From Osedax frankpressi (Eukaryota; Annelida; Polychaeta; Sabellida; Siboglinidae): DNA of 64,000 nucleotides. The stretch lies in assembly GCA_964035775.1 (NCBI GenBank), contig OZ038312.1, positions 30,238,904 to 30,302,903 on the forward strand. The letters are read 5' to 3'. This document shows, piece after piece, positions 1-13,084 of the stretch. The stretch's first letter is position 1, and each line of letters opens with the position of its first letter. The notes under the pieces were generated by a model. The model worked only from the letters and a program-made list of their open reading frames with translations, was not told the origin of the DNA and did not search any database. The position numbers and the translations under genes are program-made.

Positions 1-345
1 TGTTAGTGTGTACTCGCTATAGACGTTTACAATAGAGTGTTAATGTGTATTTACAATAGAGTGTTAGTGTGTATTTACAATAGAGTGTTAGTGTGTATTC
101 TCTATAGATGTTTACAATAGAGTGTTAGTGTGTATTTACAATAGAGTGTTAGTGTGTATTTACAATATAGTGTTAGTGTGTATTTACAATAGAGTGTTAG
201 TGTGTATTTACAATAGAGTGTTAGTGTGTATTCGCTATAGGCGTTTACAATAGAGTATTAGTGTGTGTTTACAATAGAGTGTTAGTGTGTATTTACAATA
301 GAGTGTTAGTGTGTATTTACAATAGAGTGTTAATGTATTTTCTCT
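1..345 (+). repeat. End of a 24-bp minisatellite array
   Basis: About 13 units sharing the core AGAGTGTTAGTGTGTA with variable TTTACAAT / TTCTCTAT / TTCGCTAT prefixes. It is the same family as the 21-39 kb array and enters the window from the left. An open frame at 261-569 is a product of this repeat and the following one. Confidence 0.95.
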
Positions 346-816
346 ATAGATATTACATACTCGCAATATCATACACCAATCTCAGTTTTAAACCTATACG
401 GAGGTTGATCTTTATATATGCCTTCATTTCAGTCCCAATTTGTACATTTACCCTTTATCCTTATCCCTTTATCCCTTATCCCTTATCCTTATCCCTTTAT
501 CCTTATCCCTTTATCCTTATCCCTTTATCCTTATCCCTTTATCCTTATCCCTTTATCCCTAATTGGTAAGTTATGATTATTTAATTTTCGGCTATTTAAA
601 TAACCGAATTTTAAATACCTAGACATAACAAACTCAACGCACGAACAACGGACCATGACCATAACTCATAACTCATAACATGTATTACAGTGTTATCATA
701 TCTCTACTGGGCGAATGTTTGTTATCTTTTCCACCCGAGTTGACCGCGAAGAGAATGTTTGCTATCAGTAAATTCATTTCACTGGAGTCCGAACAGAATA
801 TCGATGAAGACGTGAA
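346..816. repeat. Array flank with CCTTTATCC minisatellite, copy 1
   Basis: Non-repetitive flank containing a short array of CCCTTTATCCTTAT-like units at about 450-563, then about 250 bp of unique-looking sequence. It is nearly identical to 39290-39740. No gene is recognised. Confidence 0.85.
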
Positions 817-1274
817 GACCCAATTAACTAGGTTAGACCCAATTAACTAGGTTATACCCAATTAACTAGGTTATACCCAATTAACTAGGTTAGACCCAAT
901 TAACTAGGTTAGACCCAATTAACTAGGTTATACCCAATTAACTAGGTTAGACCCAATTAACTAGGTTAGACCCAATTAACTAGGTTAGACCCAATTAACT
1001 AGGTTAGACCCACTTAACTAGGTTAGACCCAATTAACTAGGTTAGACCCAATTAACTAGGTTAGACCCAATTAACTAGGTTAGACCCAATTAACTAGGTT
1101 AGACCCAATTAACTAGGTTAGACCCAATTAACTAGGTTAGACCCAATTAACTAGGTTAGACCCAATTAACTAGGTTAGACCCAATTAACTAGGTTAGACC
1201 CAATTAACTAGGTTAGACCCAATTAACTAGGTTAGACCCAATTAACTAGGTTAGACCCAATTAACTAGGTTAGA
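817..1274. repeat. 19-bp minisatellite, copy 1
   Basis: About 24 units of ACCCAATTAACTAGGTTAG with a few TTATAC variants, concentrated in the first seven units, and one ACCCACTTAA. The order of variants partly matches the second copy at 39741-40142. Confidence 0.97.
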
Positions 1275-1539
1275 CGGAGTGATTATATAACCTGACTTAG
1301 TTATTAGACCCCATGCAATATGAATGTGTTGTTCGGCGTACAGTGTACGAGACGAGACGCGGTTTGAACAAGGGTAGAGCTATCAGTAATATAAGAACTG
1401 TGGTTTCAGAGTTAACGGAATTGTATCGAGGTTAATAAGAGAAGATAGGGAAAATGCATCTCAGGTTAGCACATTATTATAATGTCTATATATTATACTA
1501 TAATGTCTATATATAGGCATTATGTATATATATAGGCAT

Positions 1540-1594
<55 letters not shown>

Positions 1595-2030
1595 CATTAT
1601 AATGTCTAATATAGAAGTATAATATCTATATAGACGGTACTATATTATGCCCCTAACTGTCACTCTGGCAAGAAGGCATATTAACAACGGTGAAATGCAT
1701 CATTATTATGTAATTATTTCAAACTCGTTGCGTAATACAGCCTTTCAATAACCAGGAATCTGATCAAGTTGAAATAAAGTCAAGTTTAACGAAAACGTTA
1801 GATAAGAAGAATATTCACCATTAATGGCTTCAAATATTACATAATAATTATAAATTGTCATTTAACTTGTTTCTATAAATATCTTTAATCATTATTTTCA
1901 TACAGTCTGTTGAGTTGCCTGAATCCATGGAGAAAAAATTCTAAAGAAACTAATTTAAATAGGAAGTAAATGATCAAACCCAACATTTTTTAATTTTATG
2001 TTTTGCCATAATCCATTTTATATATAATAC

Positions 2031-2071
<41 letters not shown>

Positions 2072-2204
2072 TATAAATAGGTTGCATTACCATTTACACG
2101 ATATTACTACGCTAATATACTGCTCCTGTCTAATTACAAAAACGAGTGGGTTTGGGCTTCGTGTAACAAAGTCTACTCCACTCAATTCTCTACCCACCAC
2201 TGAG
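1275..2204. other. Flank with TA microsatellites, no gene seen
   Basis: AT-rich sequence with TA runs at about 1542-1593 and 2033-2066, and repeated TATAATGTCTATATA motifs near 1480-1530. It is near-identical to 40143-41050. No supported coding exon. Confidence 0.7.
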
Positions 2205-2890
2205 TAGTGTTCGAGTGGGGGTACGCTACTGAGTAGGTTTCGAGTGGGGTACACTACTGAGTAGTGTTCTAGTGGGGTACACTATTGAATAGTGTTCGAG
2301 TGGGGTACGCTACTGAGTAGGTTTCGAGTGGGGTACACTACTGAGTAGTGTTCTAGTGGGGTACACTATTGAATAGTGTTCGAGTGGGGTACGCTACTGA
2401 ATAGAGTTCGAGTGGGGTACGCTACTGAGTAGTGTTCTAGTGGGGTACACTATTGAATAGTGTTCGAGTGGGGTACGCTACTGAATAGAGTTCGAGTAGG
2501 GTACACAACTGAGTAGTGTTCTAGTGGTGTACACTATTGAATAGTGTTAGAGTGGTGTACGCTACTGAGTAGGTTTCGAGTGGGGTACACTACTGAGTAG
2601 TGTTCTAGTGGGGTACACTATTGAATAGTGTTCGAGTGGGGTACGCTACTGAATAGAGTTCGAGTAGGGTACACAACTGAGTAGTGTTCTAGTGGTGTAC
2701 ACTATTGAATAGTGTTCGGGTGGGGTACGCTACTGAGTAGGTTTCGAGTGGGGTACACTACTGAGTAGTGTTATAGTGGTGTACACTATTGAATAGTGTT
2801 CGGGTGGGGTACGCTACTGAGTTGTGTTCGAGTGGGGTACACAACTGAATAGAGTTCGAGTGGGGTACGCTACTGAGTAGTGTTTTTGAA
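2205..2890. repeat. 28-bp hairpin minisatellite, copy 1
   Basis: About 24 units built on GAGTGGGGTAC followed by a palindromic segment such as ACACTACTGAGTAGTGT or ACACTATTGAATAGTGT. Sub-blocks of several units recur as higher-order repeats. The short minus-strand frame at 2958-2758 is a product of the repeat. Confidence 0.93.
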
Positions 2891-3489
2891 TGGTGTTCAC
2901 CACTCGTTGACTTTGTCATGTTTGCGGGCGCTTTATCACTAAATATACGAAATAACAATATTTCATATTACCAATGATAATAGAATTTCTATGCATCTTT
3001 TGTTTAAAAATAATTCATAACAATGAATACAATTTAATAAATTATAATAATAAATAGTATTCTATTAAAGAATATAAAAACTAGCTATATATCTTATTTT
3101 ATAGATATAACAATATATGTATTGACAAGTGGGTAGAGTAGTCAGCAGAGTAGATTGTTACGAGTACCAGTCATAAGTAGAATGATGAGTAGAGTATTGG
3201 TGGGTATTGTAGAGTATTGGTGCACCATGATATCATATAGTCTAATATATTATAACCAATATTGACAAATAACAAAATGGTTATTTCAAATATTTCTACT
3301 AGATATAATTCTACTTAATATACTTCCTTGGAATTTCGTATTTCCATTTTCACGAAAATACTTTTTGAATATATTTTATCGAAAATCTGGAAAAAGCAAA
3401 TGGCATGCTCTTATTATCTTCTGATCAGCATATTACCATCAAACCTCATATTAATTGAAAAATACTATCGAATTACTTCTTACACTTTT
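2891..3489. other. AT-rich spacer, no gene seen
   Basis: Sequence past the 28-bp array; its first 48 bases match 41392-41439 and the rest has no counterpart because of the gap. A small cluster of GTAGAGTA-like words near 3130-3220 looks like a decayed relative of the 28-bp repeat. No exon supported. Confidence 0.5.
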
Positions 3490-3650
3490 AAAGTAGGTTA
3501 ACACACATTAGCTTAGTACCAGTACCGATTTCTATTTGATGCACTGGATTACAACTAGTCGCCCGTTATCATCATATAACGAAGGAAAAAGTAATACATT
3601 TAAATCTTACATCGACTACGTTGATATAAGCAAAGCTTTGCTACGATATC
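3490..3650 (+). mobile_element. Reverse-transcriptase scrap of a second LINE type
   Basis: Translation gives SSYNEGK and then DYVDISKAL, which resembles the LINE reverse-transcriptase stretch ending in (V)D(F/I)SKAFD. The main LINE at the equivalent place reads LLDLSSAFDT, so this is a different element or a much diverged copy. It joins abruptly to the LINE 3' fragment at 3651. Short and decayed, so the call is tentative. Confidence 0.35.
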
Positions 3651-4420
3651 TATATAACTGGATGACAATCAACTATCTACATGTAAATGCATATAAAATA
3701 ACACTAATTAATATTTCACACAAACTAATTAATTCCTCTCTTATTTATTTACACCACATAACTCGACTAAATACATAGGACTGAAAATTAATGACGACCT
3801 TACTATAAAAAAACATATTAATGAAATAAAAAGACAGGCGACTTTTCAACTTATTAACTAATATAAAGTACGAAAACCACTAACCCTTAAAACGACCCTA
3901 ATGTTAGTTAATGCTCTTATATTTACTAGACTCGACTATTGCTCATCATTACTCAATAATTCTACAAAAAAACAAATTATTAAACTTGACAGAATTATAA
4001 AATTATCAACGAAACTAATTTTTAAATTGAAGAAATACGACAGAACATCAATTACTAACTTAATGAATATACTATCAATACTGCCAATGGACAGTCATAG
4101 TAAAATACGACTACTGAATACAACTTATAAAACAATTGAATCAAACTCACCCAGTTATTTATTAGACTTACTTAATTTTAAACAAAATGAATTATCCTTA
4201 CGTATTAATGACAAAAAACTATTAATAATTCCATGATATAATATGAAACGATACGAATATCGTTAGTTTTATTATTCCGCACCACTATTGTGGAATGCAA
4301 TTCCATAAAAAATACGCTTATTATCGAAACATTCTGAAATTATTAAATGTTTAATATTATTTTATAGTAATATGTATCTCTTAATAACTACTTAATATAT
4401 TAAGTTATAACTACCCACTA
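3651..4420 (+). mobile_element. LINE 3' fragment (CR1/L2/Rex1 type), copy 1
   Basis: It starts within the reverse-transcriptase C-terminal part (YNWMTINYLHVNAYKITLIN, after the YADD site) and runs to the end of the ORF2 region. A 111-codon frame at 3901-4236 begins MLVNALIFTRLDYCSSLLNN, matching the 'sRLDYCNaLl' motif of CR1/L2 elements. This is followed by a SAPLLWNAIP motif after the frame's stop. It has several stops and frame changes. It is 5'-truncated and about 98% identical by eye to 15640-16380. Confidence 0.8.
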
Positions 4421-4425
4421 ACGCT

Positions 4426-4462
<37 letters not shown>

Positions 4463-4976
4463 AATATATTATATTAATATACTCATTGAATACTATTTTT
4501 GTATCACCTATTTAAGAAAAGTTAAAACAACTTATGTTTATCTGATCTCAGACAAAAACAGTTAGATTTGCACAGCTGATTATTGCTGCATTTACCATCT
4601 GCATAATAAATATATTTATAAGATACGCATCATACGTTTGTAAATATATAGGTACATTTCAATAATTCCTGCAAATTACGATGGATATAGGTCTATAAGC
4701 TGCAATCGGTTCCTTTACTTGTCTGCTCCTGTTAATCGTACCTAAAGTATGGCTCGATTAATCAGTTTCATAATATATCCCTTTTAATAGTGACATACTG
4801 TTAAGGAATGCCATACACATATAGAGATCTTAATGTCTTAATGGTTGCAAGTGATACCTGTAACTAATCATATATGATAATCTGTAAATATATCTATATT
4901 CTATAGTAATATTCTAAGCATGATTAGAAATTTATATTACATATATTCGGGATATCTCACTACCATTAATATATAT

Positions 4977-5016
<40 letters not shown>

Positions 5017-5500
5017 TACTATTATAGCTTAATAGGGTATAGACTTATATATAAGTATAGTAAATAAAGATAATATATTTTTTTAATACTTTGACTTTCT
5101 ATTATATAACAAAAAAATAATCTCCTCCATTATTTATTTAGGAATTTATAATACAATTATTGGATAAAAATACTCTTCAATCCAAAATAATTTATTTCAT
5201 ACACCCTCTTTTCTAATAAGATTACAATAGGGTGTAATATTCTAATAAGAATACAATAGGGTGTACTATTCTAATAAGAATACAATAGGGTGTAATATTC
5301 TAATAAGATTACAATAGGGTGTAATATGTTAATAAGAATACAATAGGGTATAATATTCTAATAAGAAAACTAATTATATATAAAATATGTGTTAGAAATG
5401 TATTTAATTAATATAAACTTGATATTCGTCTAAAACAAAATCTTAACCTGTCTAAATATTAGAAAAATTTATAATATTAAATGTAGTGTTTATTAAATTT
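4421..5500. repeat. Tail shared with the second LINE copy, including a 29-bp array
   Basis: From 3651 to about 5500 the sequence matches 15640-17483. The shared part thus extends about 1.1 kb beyond the LINE coding end. It holds TA/CA microsatellites (about 4431-4460, 4977-5016) and, at 5215-5370, about five units of a 29-bp repeat with the core AATACAATAGGGTGTAAT. Copy 2 has only one or two of these units. Whether this is a long LINE 3' UTR or a segmental duplication is unclear. Confidence 0.75.
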
Positions 5501-5869
5501 CTATTACATATTTTACTATATTGATATGCCGTGAAAAATAATAATATAAAATCATTAAAAATGTAATTCATTACACTTCATCATAATAAAGTGGTCTAAA
5601 AAGTTGTAATACTATCAATGTAGTTGCTTTTGACAACAACATTGCAAGATTATAATTCAACCTCATTTATATTCTCAATAAATATTATTTTAATTTCAAA
5701 GAAATTCTTGTTCTGAATAAATAATCTATTAAATTAGTATACAAATATCTATTTTATCACAATTCTCAATTAAATATTTATTGTATTACAATTCAAAAAG
5801 ATGGCAATATTCAAATTATTATATAATAGAATAATCTATAATTATGTATTGATATGTGTTAGTTTATTG

Positions 5870-8800
5870 ATCTTTGATAATATATTTGTATATAAAATAT
5901 ATTTATAATAATAATCATTAAATAAAACATGTTCGATATAACAATTTATTCGCTGTGAGAAATCTTACAAGTATAGGAAAACTTAATAATCAGTCATGCT
6001 GGTTCTTTAGTCTGTCCGTCTTGGAGACCTATTAATAAAATGATTCAGATCACATCAAGTTATGTAATTATAGAACTAAATAATAATACAATAAATTTAA
6101 ATTGAAAAAGAAAGTTTAAAATATTGTTCTAATATAAATTTATAAATATACAAACCATGTCTATAAGAAGTCAATAAAATGGTAAATCATTTGAGGACTG
6201 AATACCGGAATTGTGAATTATATTGTAGCCGAGCTCAGAGATAAAATTGATGTTTTGTCTACATGACAAAACAAATGGCTAGATCATTAACACTTCCTTC
6301 AAATATAAATAGCTATTTAGTCGCCTATTTAGGAAAGGTAAAGTTATATTAGTAATAGAATGATAGGATAATAAATTATAGCAATAACTCTATAAGATGT
6401 TTAATTTAAAATAAACTGCGGTCGTTTGAGAAGATTCTGTAAAAACTATAACCATTTGTGCTGTCATCTAATCAAAACATCACTTGAATCCCTGAATTCG
6501 ACAACAATACAATCAAATATCCAGATATCCAGGCCTCAACTGATTCAACATTTTAAAGTTTCATTTCATGTTATAATAATTTTATAATTCCTTCGTATCT
6601 TGATTCAAAATGTGATCATATAGAAAACGAGGATCAACATTATTAATCACAATATTTTCATGCTGTCCTTTCTGTGAAGATTCTAAAATAAAATGAGATT
6701 AAAACTGTTATAAAAAATGATAATATATTTTTATTAAATTATAATAAGATTCAGTATAACATTATATTCATTTAACTCATGGTGTGAAATCTAACAAATA
6801 CAGAAGAAATCAAAAATCAGTAATGCTGCCCTTTTCAGAACAGAACTTGGACCCCTATAAATGATATAATTCAGAATATATAACAAGTTATATAATTATT
6901 GTAATAAATAACAATCAAATAGAAATTTATTTTATATACATGAAAGTCTAAAATATTGTTCTATTATAAATTCTATAAATATACAAACCATGTCTATAAG
7001 AAGTCAATAAAATGGTAAATCATTTGAGGACTGGATACCGGAATTGTGAATTATATTGTAGCCGAGTTCAGAGATAAAATTGATGTTTTGTCTACATGAC
7101 AAAACAAATGGCTAGATCATTAACACTTTACCCTCCTTCAAATATAAATAGCTATTTAGTCGCCTATTTAGGAAAGGTAAAGTTATATTAGTAATAGAAT
7201 GATAGGATAATAAATTATAGAAATAACTTTATAAGATGTTTAATTTAAAATAAACTGCGGTCGTTTGAGAAGATTCTGTAAAAACTATAACCATTTGTGT
7301 TGTCATCTAATCAAAACATCACTTGAATCCCTGAATTCGACAACAATACAATCAAATATCCAAATATCCGGGCCTCAACTGATTCAACATTTTAAAGTTT
7401 CATTTCATGTTATAATAATTTTATGATTCCTTCGTATCTTGATTCAAAATGTGATCATATAGAAAACGAGGATTAACATTATTAATCACAATATTTTCAT
7501 GCTGGCCTTTCTGTGAAGATTCTAAAATAAAATGAGATTAAAACTGTTATAAAAAATGATAATATATTTTTATTAAATTATAATAAGATTCAGTATAACA
7601 TTATATTCATTTAACTCATGGTGTGAAATCTAACAAATACAGAAGAAATCAAAAATCAGTAATGCTGCCTTTTTCAGAACAGAACTTGGACCCCTATAAA
7701 TGATATGATTCAGAATATATAACAAGTTATATAATTATTGTAATAAATAACAATCATATGGAAATTTATTTTATATACATGAAAGTCTAAAATATAGTTC
7801 AAATATAAATTATATACATTTATAAATATACAAACCATGTCTATAAGAAGTCAATAAAATGGTAAATCATTTGAGGACTGAATACCGGGAATGTGAATTA
7901 TATTGTAGCCGAGTTCAGAGATAAAATTGATGTTTTGTCTACATGACAAAACAAATGGCTAGATCATTAACACTTTACCCTCCTTCAAATATAAATAGCT
8001 ATTTAGTCGGCTGTTTAGGAAAGGTAAAGTTATATTAGTAATAGAATGATAGGCTAATAAATTATAGGAATAATTTTATAAGATGTTTAATTTAAAATAA
8101 ACTGCGGTCTTTTTAGAAGATTCTGTAAAAACTATAACCATTTGTGTTGTCATCTAATCAAAACATCACTTGAATCCCTGAATTCGACAACAATACAATC
8201 AAATATCCAAATATCCAGGCCTCAACTGATTCAACATTTTAAAGTTTCATTTCATGTTATAATAATTTTATAATTCCTTCGTATCTTGATTCAAAATGTG
8301 ATCATATAGAAAACGAGGATCAATATTATTAATCACAATATTTTCATGCTGTCCTTTCTGTGAAGATTCTAAAATAAAATGAGATTAAAACTGTTATAAA
8401 AAATAATAATATATTTGTATTAAATTATAATAAGATTCAGTATAACATTATATTCATTTAACTCATGGTGTGAAATCTAACAAATACAGAAGAAATCAAA
8501 AATCAGTAATGCTGCCCTTTTCAGAACAGAACTTGAACCCCTATAAATGATATGATTGAGAATATATAACAAGTTATATAATTATTGTAATAAATAACAA
8601 TTAAATAGAAATTTATTTTATATACATGAAAGTCTAAAATATTGTTCTATTATAAATTCTATAAATTTATAAATATACAAACCATGTCTATAAGAAGTCA
8701 ATAAAATGGTAAATCATTTGAAGACTAGATACCGGGAATGTGAATTATATTGTAGCCGAGTTCAGAGATAAAATTGATGTTTTGTCTACATGACAAAACA

Positions 8801-11340
8801 AATGGCTAGATCATTAACACTTTACCCTCCTTCAAATATAAATAGCTATTTAGTCGGCTGTTTAGGAAAGGTAAAGTTATATTAGTAATAGAATGATAGG
8901 CTAATAAATTATAGGAATAATTTTATAAGATGTTTAATTTAAAATAAACTGCGGTCGTTTGAGAAGATTCTGTAAAAACTATAACCATTTGTGTTGTCAT
9001 CTAATCAAAACATCACTTGAATCCCTGAATTCGACAACAATACAATCAAATATCCAAATATCCAGGCCTCAACTGATTCAACATTTTAAAGTTTCATTTC
9101 ATGTTATAATAATTTTATAATTCCTTCGTATCTTGATTCAAAATGTGATCATATAGAAAACGAGGATCAATATTATTAATCACAATATTTTCATGCTGTC
9201 CTTTCTGTGAAGATTCTAAAATAAAATGAGATTAAAACTGTTATAAAAAATGATAATATATTTGTATTAAATTATAATAAGATTCAGTATAACATTATAT
9301 TCATTTAACTCATGGTGTGAAATCTAACAAATACAGAAGAAATCAAAAATCAGTAATGCTGCCCTTTTCAGAACAGAACTTGAACCCCTATAAATGATAT
9401 GATTGAGAATATATAACAAGTTATATAATTATTGTAATAAATAACAATTAAATAGAAATTTATTTTATATACATGAAAGTCTAAAATATTGTTCTATTAT
9501 AAATTCTATAAATATACAAACCATGTCTATAAGAAATCAATAAAATGGTAAATCATTTGAGGACTGGATACCGGAATTGTGAATTATATTGTAGCCGAGT
9601 TCAGAGATAAAATTGATGTTTTGTCTACATGACAAAACAAATGGCTAGATCATTAACACTTTACCCTCCTTCAAATATAAATAGCTATTTAGTCGCCTAT
9701 TTAGGAAAGGTAAAGTTATATTAGTAATAGAATGATAGGATAATAAATTATAGAAATAACTTTATAAGATGTTTAATTTAAAATAAACTGCGGTCGTTTG
9801 AGAAGATTCTGTAAAAACTATAACCATTTGTGTTGTCATCTAATCAAAACATCACTTGAATCCCTGAATTCGACAACAATACAATCAAATATCCAAATAT
9901 CCGGGCCTCAACTGATTCAACATTTTAAAGTTTCATTTCATGTTATAATAATTTTATGATTCCTTCGTATCTTGATTCAAATTGTGATCATATAGAAAAC
10001 GAGGATTAACATTATTAATCACAATATTTTCATGCTGGCCTTTCTGTGAAGATTCTAAAATAAAATGAGATTAAAACTGTTATAAAAAATGATAATATAT
10101 TTTTATTAAATTATAATAAGATTCAGTATAACATTATATTCATTTAACTCATGGTGTGAAATCTAACAAATACAGAAGAAATCAAAAATCAGTAATGCTG
10201 CCTTTTTCAGAACAGAACTTGGACCCCTATAAATGATATGATTCAGAATATATAACAAGTTATATAATTATTGTAATAAATAACAATCATATGGAAATTT
10301 ATTTTATATACATGAAAGTCTAAAATATAGTTCAAATATAAATTATATACATTTATAAATATACAAACCATGTCTATAAGAAGTCAATAAAATGGTAAAT
10401 CATTTGAGGACTGAATACCGGGAATGTGAATTATATTGTAGCCGAGCTCAGAGATAAAATTGATGTTTTGTCTACATGACAAAACAAATGGCTAGATCAT
10501 TAACACTTTACCCTCCTTCAAATATAAATAGCTATTTAGTCGGCTGTTTAGGAAAGGTAAAGTTATATTAGTAATAGAATGATAGGCTAATAAATTATAG
10601 GAATAATTTTATAAGATGTTTAATTTAAAATAAACTGCGGTCTTTTTAGAAGATTCTGTAAAAACTATAACCATTTGTGTTGTCATCTAATCAAAACATC
10701 ACTTGAATCCCTGAATTCGACAACAATACAATCAAATATCCAAATATCCAGGCCTCAACTGATTCAACATTTTAAAGTTTCATTTCATGTTATAATAATT
10801 TTATAATTCCTTCGTATCTTGATTCAAAATGTGATCATATAGAAAACGAGGATCAATATTATTAATCACAATATTTTCATGCTGTCCTTTCTGTGAAGAT
10901 TCTAAAATAAAATGAGATTAAAACTGTTATAAAAAATAATAATATATTTGTATTAAATTATAATAAGATTCAGTATAACATTATATTCATTTAACTCATG
11001 GTGTGAAATCTAACAAATACAGAAGAAATCAAAAATCAGTAATGCTGCCCTTTTCAGAACAGAACTTGAACCCCTATAAATGATATGATTGAGAATATAT
11101 AACAAGTTATATAATTATTGTAATAAATAACAATTAAATAGAAATTTATTTTATATACATGAAAGTCTAAAATATTGTTCTATTATAAATTCTATAAATT
11201 TATAAATATACAAACCATGTCTATAAGAAGTCAATAAAATGGTAAATCATTTGAAGACTGGATACCGGGAATGTGAATTATATTGTAGCCGAGTTCAGAG
11301 ATAAAATTGATGTTTTGTCTACATGACAAAACAAATGGAT
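5870..11340. repeat. ~840-bp tandem satellite with three-unit higher-order repeat
   Basis: Using ACCATGTCTATAAG as a marker, units begin at 6154, 6987, 7834, 8681, 9520, 10367 and 11214 (spacings 833, 847, 847, 839, 847, 847). Units at 6987/9520, 7834/10367 and 8681/11214 share diagnostic variants and each pair is exactly 2533 bp apart, so the array contains two copies of an A-B-C trimer. The leftmost part (5870-6150) is a diverged half unit. Each unit carries the hairpin TGTTTTGTC-TACAT-GACAAAACA and the perfect palindrome TAAATAGCTATTTA. No open frame of note is present, so it reads as non-coding. Confidence 0.95.
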
Positions 11341-13084
11341 AGATCATTCTCACCAAAATTTCCTTCATTTTTATTTGTGTCGTCAACCTATGTATAAATA
11401 TTATTATTATAATTGAATTCAAATGATACCAACATCTCATGATATCTCTAAAAATAAGAGAATTCATAATAAATATTTCAAATATTAATAATTATTTATT
11501 TTAGGTTAACAATATGTTATAATACGTTAATTATTTAATAATTATATTTTATCAAACTTTGCAGCTCACTTTAAATCTAATTAATAACATTTAATTTCAG
11601 CTTTATTAGAGACATTGTTTGCAAAATTATTTATTGAAATCTGTTAAAAAAATATGAATATGCATTATATTTATTGTACAATATGATGCATCATATATTG
11701 ACGTAATAATTATTGGGAATGGTATAATAATAGTAATAATAGATAGATAATAGAGATTAAATTATATTAATAACTTTATAAGATATTTTCTTCATCTAAA
11801 ATAACCTGCGATCGTTCTCGAGGAAATGGTGTTGCAAAAAGTGTAATCATTTGTGTTGTCATCTAATCAAAACATCACTTGAATATCTGAACTCTATAAC
11901 AGTACAATCCGATAAACATTCCTCAACTGATTCAACATTTTATTTACTTCTCATAGACATGGGTTCATTCTATATCAGTAGATTAGTTTTATAAGTCACA
12001 AGATATATGTATAATTTATAATATTAAAATAATTCAATTTTATAATAAACCTAAATTATTAAAATGTACACGTTATTTTTTGTTATTTATAATCCATTAT
12101 AAACTTATATATAATTTTAAAATTATTGTTACTTATTTTATAGCTGATAAAATATATTTAATAGTATAATTGCATGTTATTATCCAAGATTTGTAATCTT
12201 GAGTACTATTATGTTTCACATCATTACGTTTTTATAAGAATGTAATATAATTATTATTAATAATATTAAAATAATGAAATTTCAATTACTATATATTTAA
12301 ATCTTAAAAATCCTATTGAATAATAATTGTAAAATTAAAATGATATTATAACTTATATAGAATAATATTTTATATAAATCATATATATTATAGGATTATC
12401 TAAAATGTTCATAAAGGTGTTTTAAAGATCTTTTAATGTACTAACATTTTCTGGAGATTGTATTTTCAAAAACAAAGGATGTTATATTAAACCTATGCGC
12501 ATGCGCATTTCATATTGTGCATCTTTGTAGAGCGTAGAAAAAATTAATTGAAATTACATGTATTCGGCGTATAACAATATATATGAATTTGTATATGAAT
12601 AAATAACTATTTTGATATTTAAAAATAAAAATGTATAAGAATATGGCATCACTATTTATTCTTTATCTATTATTTAATTTCTATTACATTTATGATCTGT
12701 CAAATGATTGTTTATGATCTGTAAAATTCGTAACCTTACGATAGTTTATGTTAATTTTTAAATATTATAGATTTATTAATTTAAGAGTATTACAATAAGT
12801 GGTATTAAGCATACATGTGAACAATTCTGTCCGTATTTTGCGGTATCTCGATAATCTCTACAAATTATCATGAAAATAAAAGAAACTTTAAATATATTAA
12901 AATTATAATATACTATAAATTAATATGTTCGTTGAATATATTTAAATTATATATATATATATCCTACCGATAATAATATTTACAACTATAGTGAGTATAT
13001 ACACTGATACTTACTAAACTGTGATCGATGCACACATTTGTTTATTCTAATAAAAGAAATAGTAATTGGCGAGTGTACGGATAT
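11341..13084. other. AT-rich region with a decayed satellite unit, no gene seen
   Basis: At 11720-11960 a diverged relative of the ~840-bp satellite is recognisable, with one well-conserved block (11840-11885). An NRF1-like palindrome sits at 12496-12507. The rest is AT-rich with TA runs. The minus-strand frame at 11467-11231 is not supported as a gene. Confidence 0.6.
12496..12507. promoter_or_regulatory. NRF1-like palindromic site
   Basis: TGCGCATGCGCA is a perfect match to the palindromic NRF1 consensus (YGCGCAYGCGCR) and stands out in sequence that is otherwise nearly CpG-free. No transcript start or gene can be tied to it, so its function is open. Confidence 0.3.
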
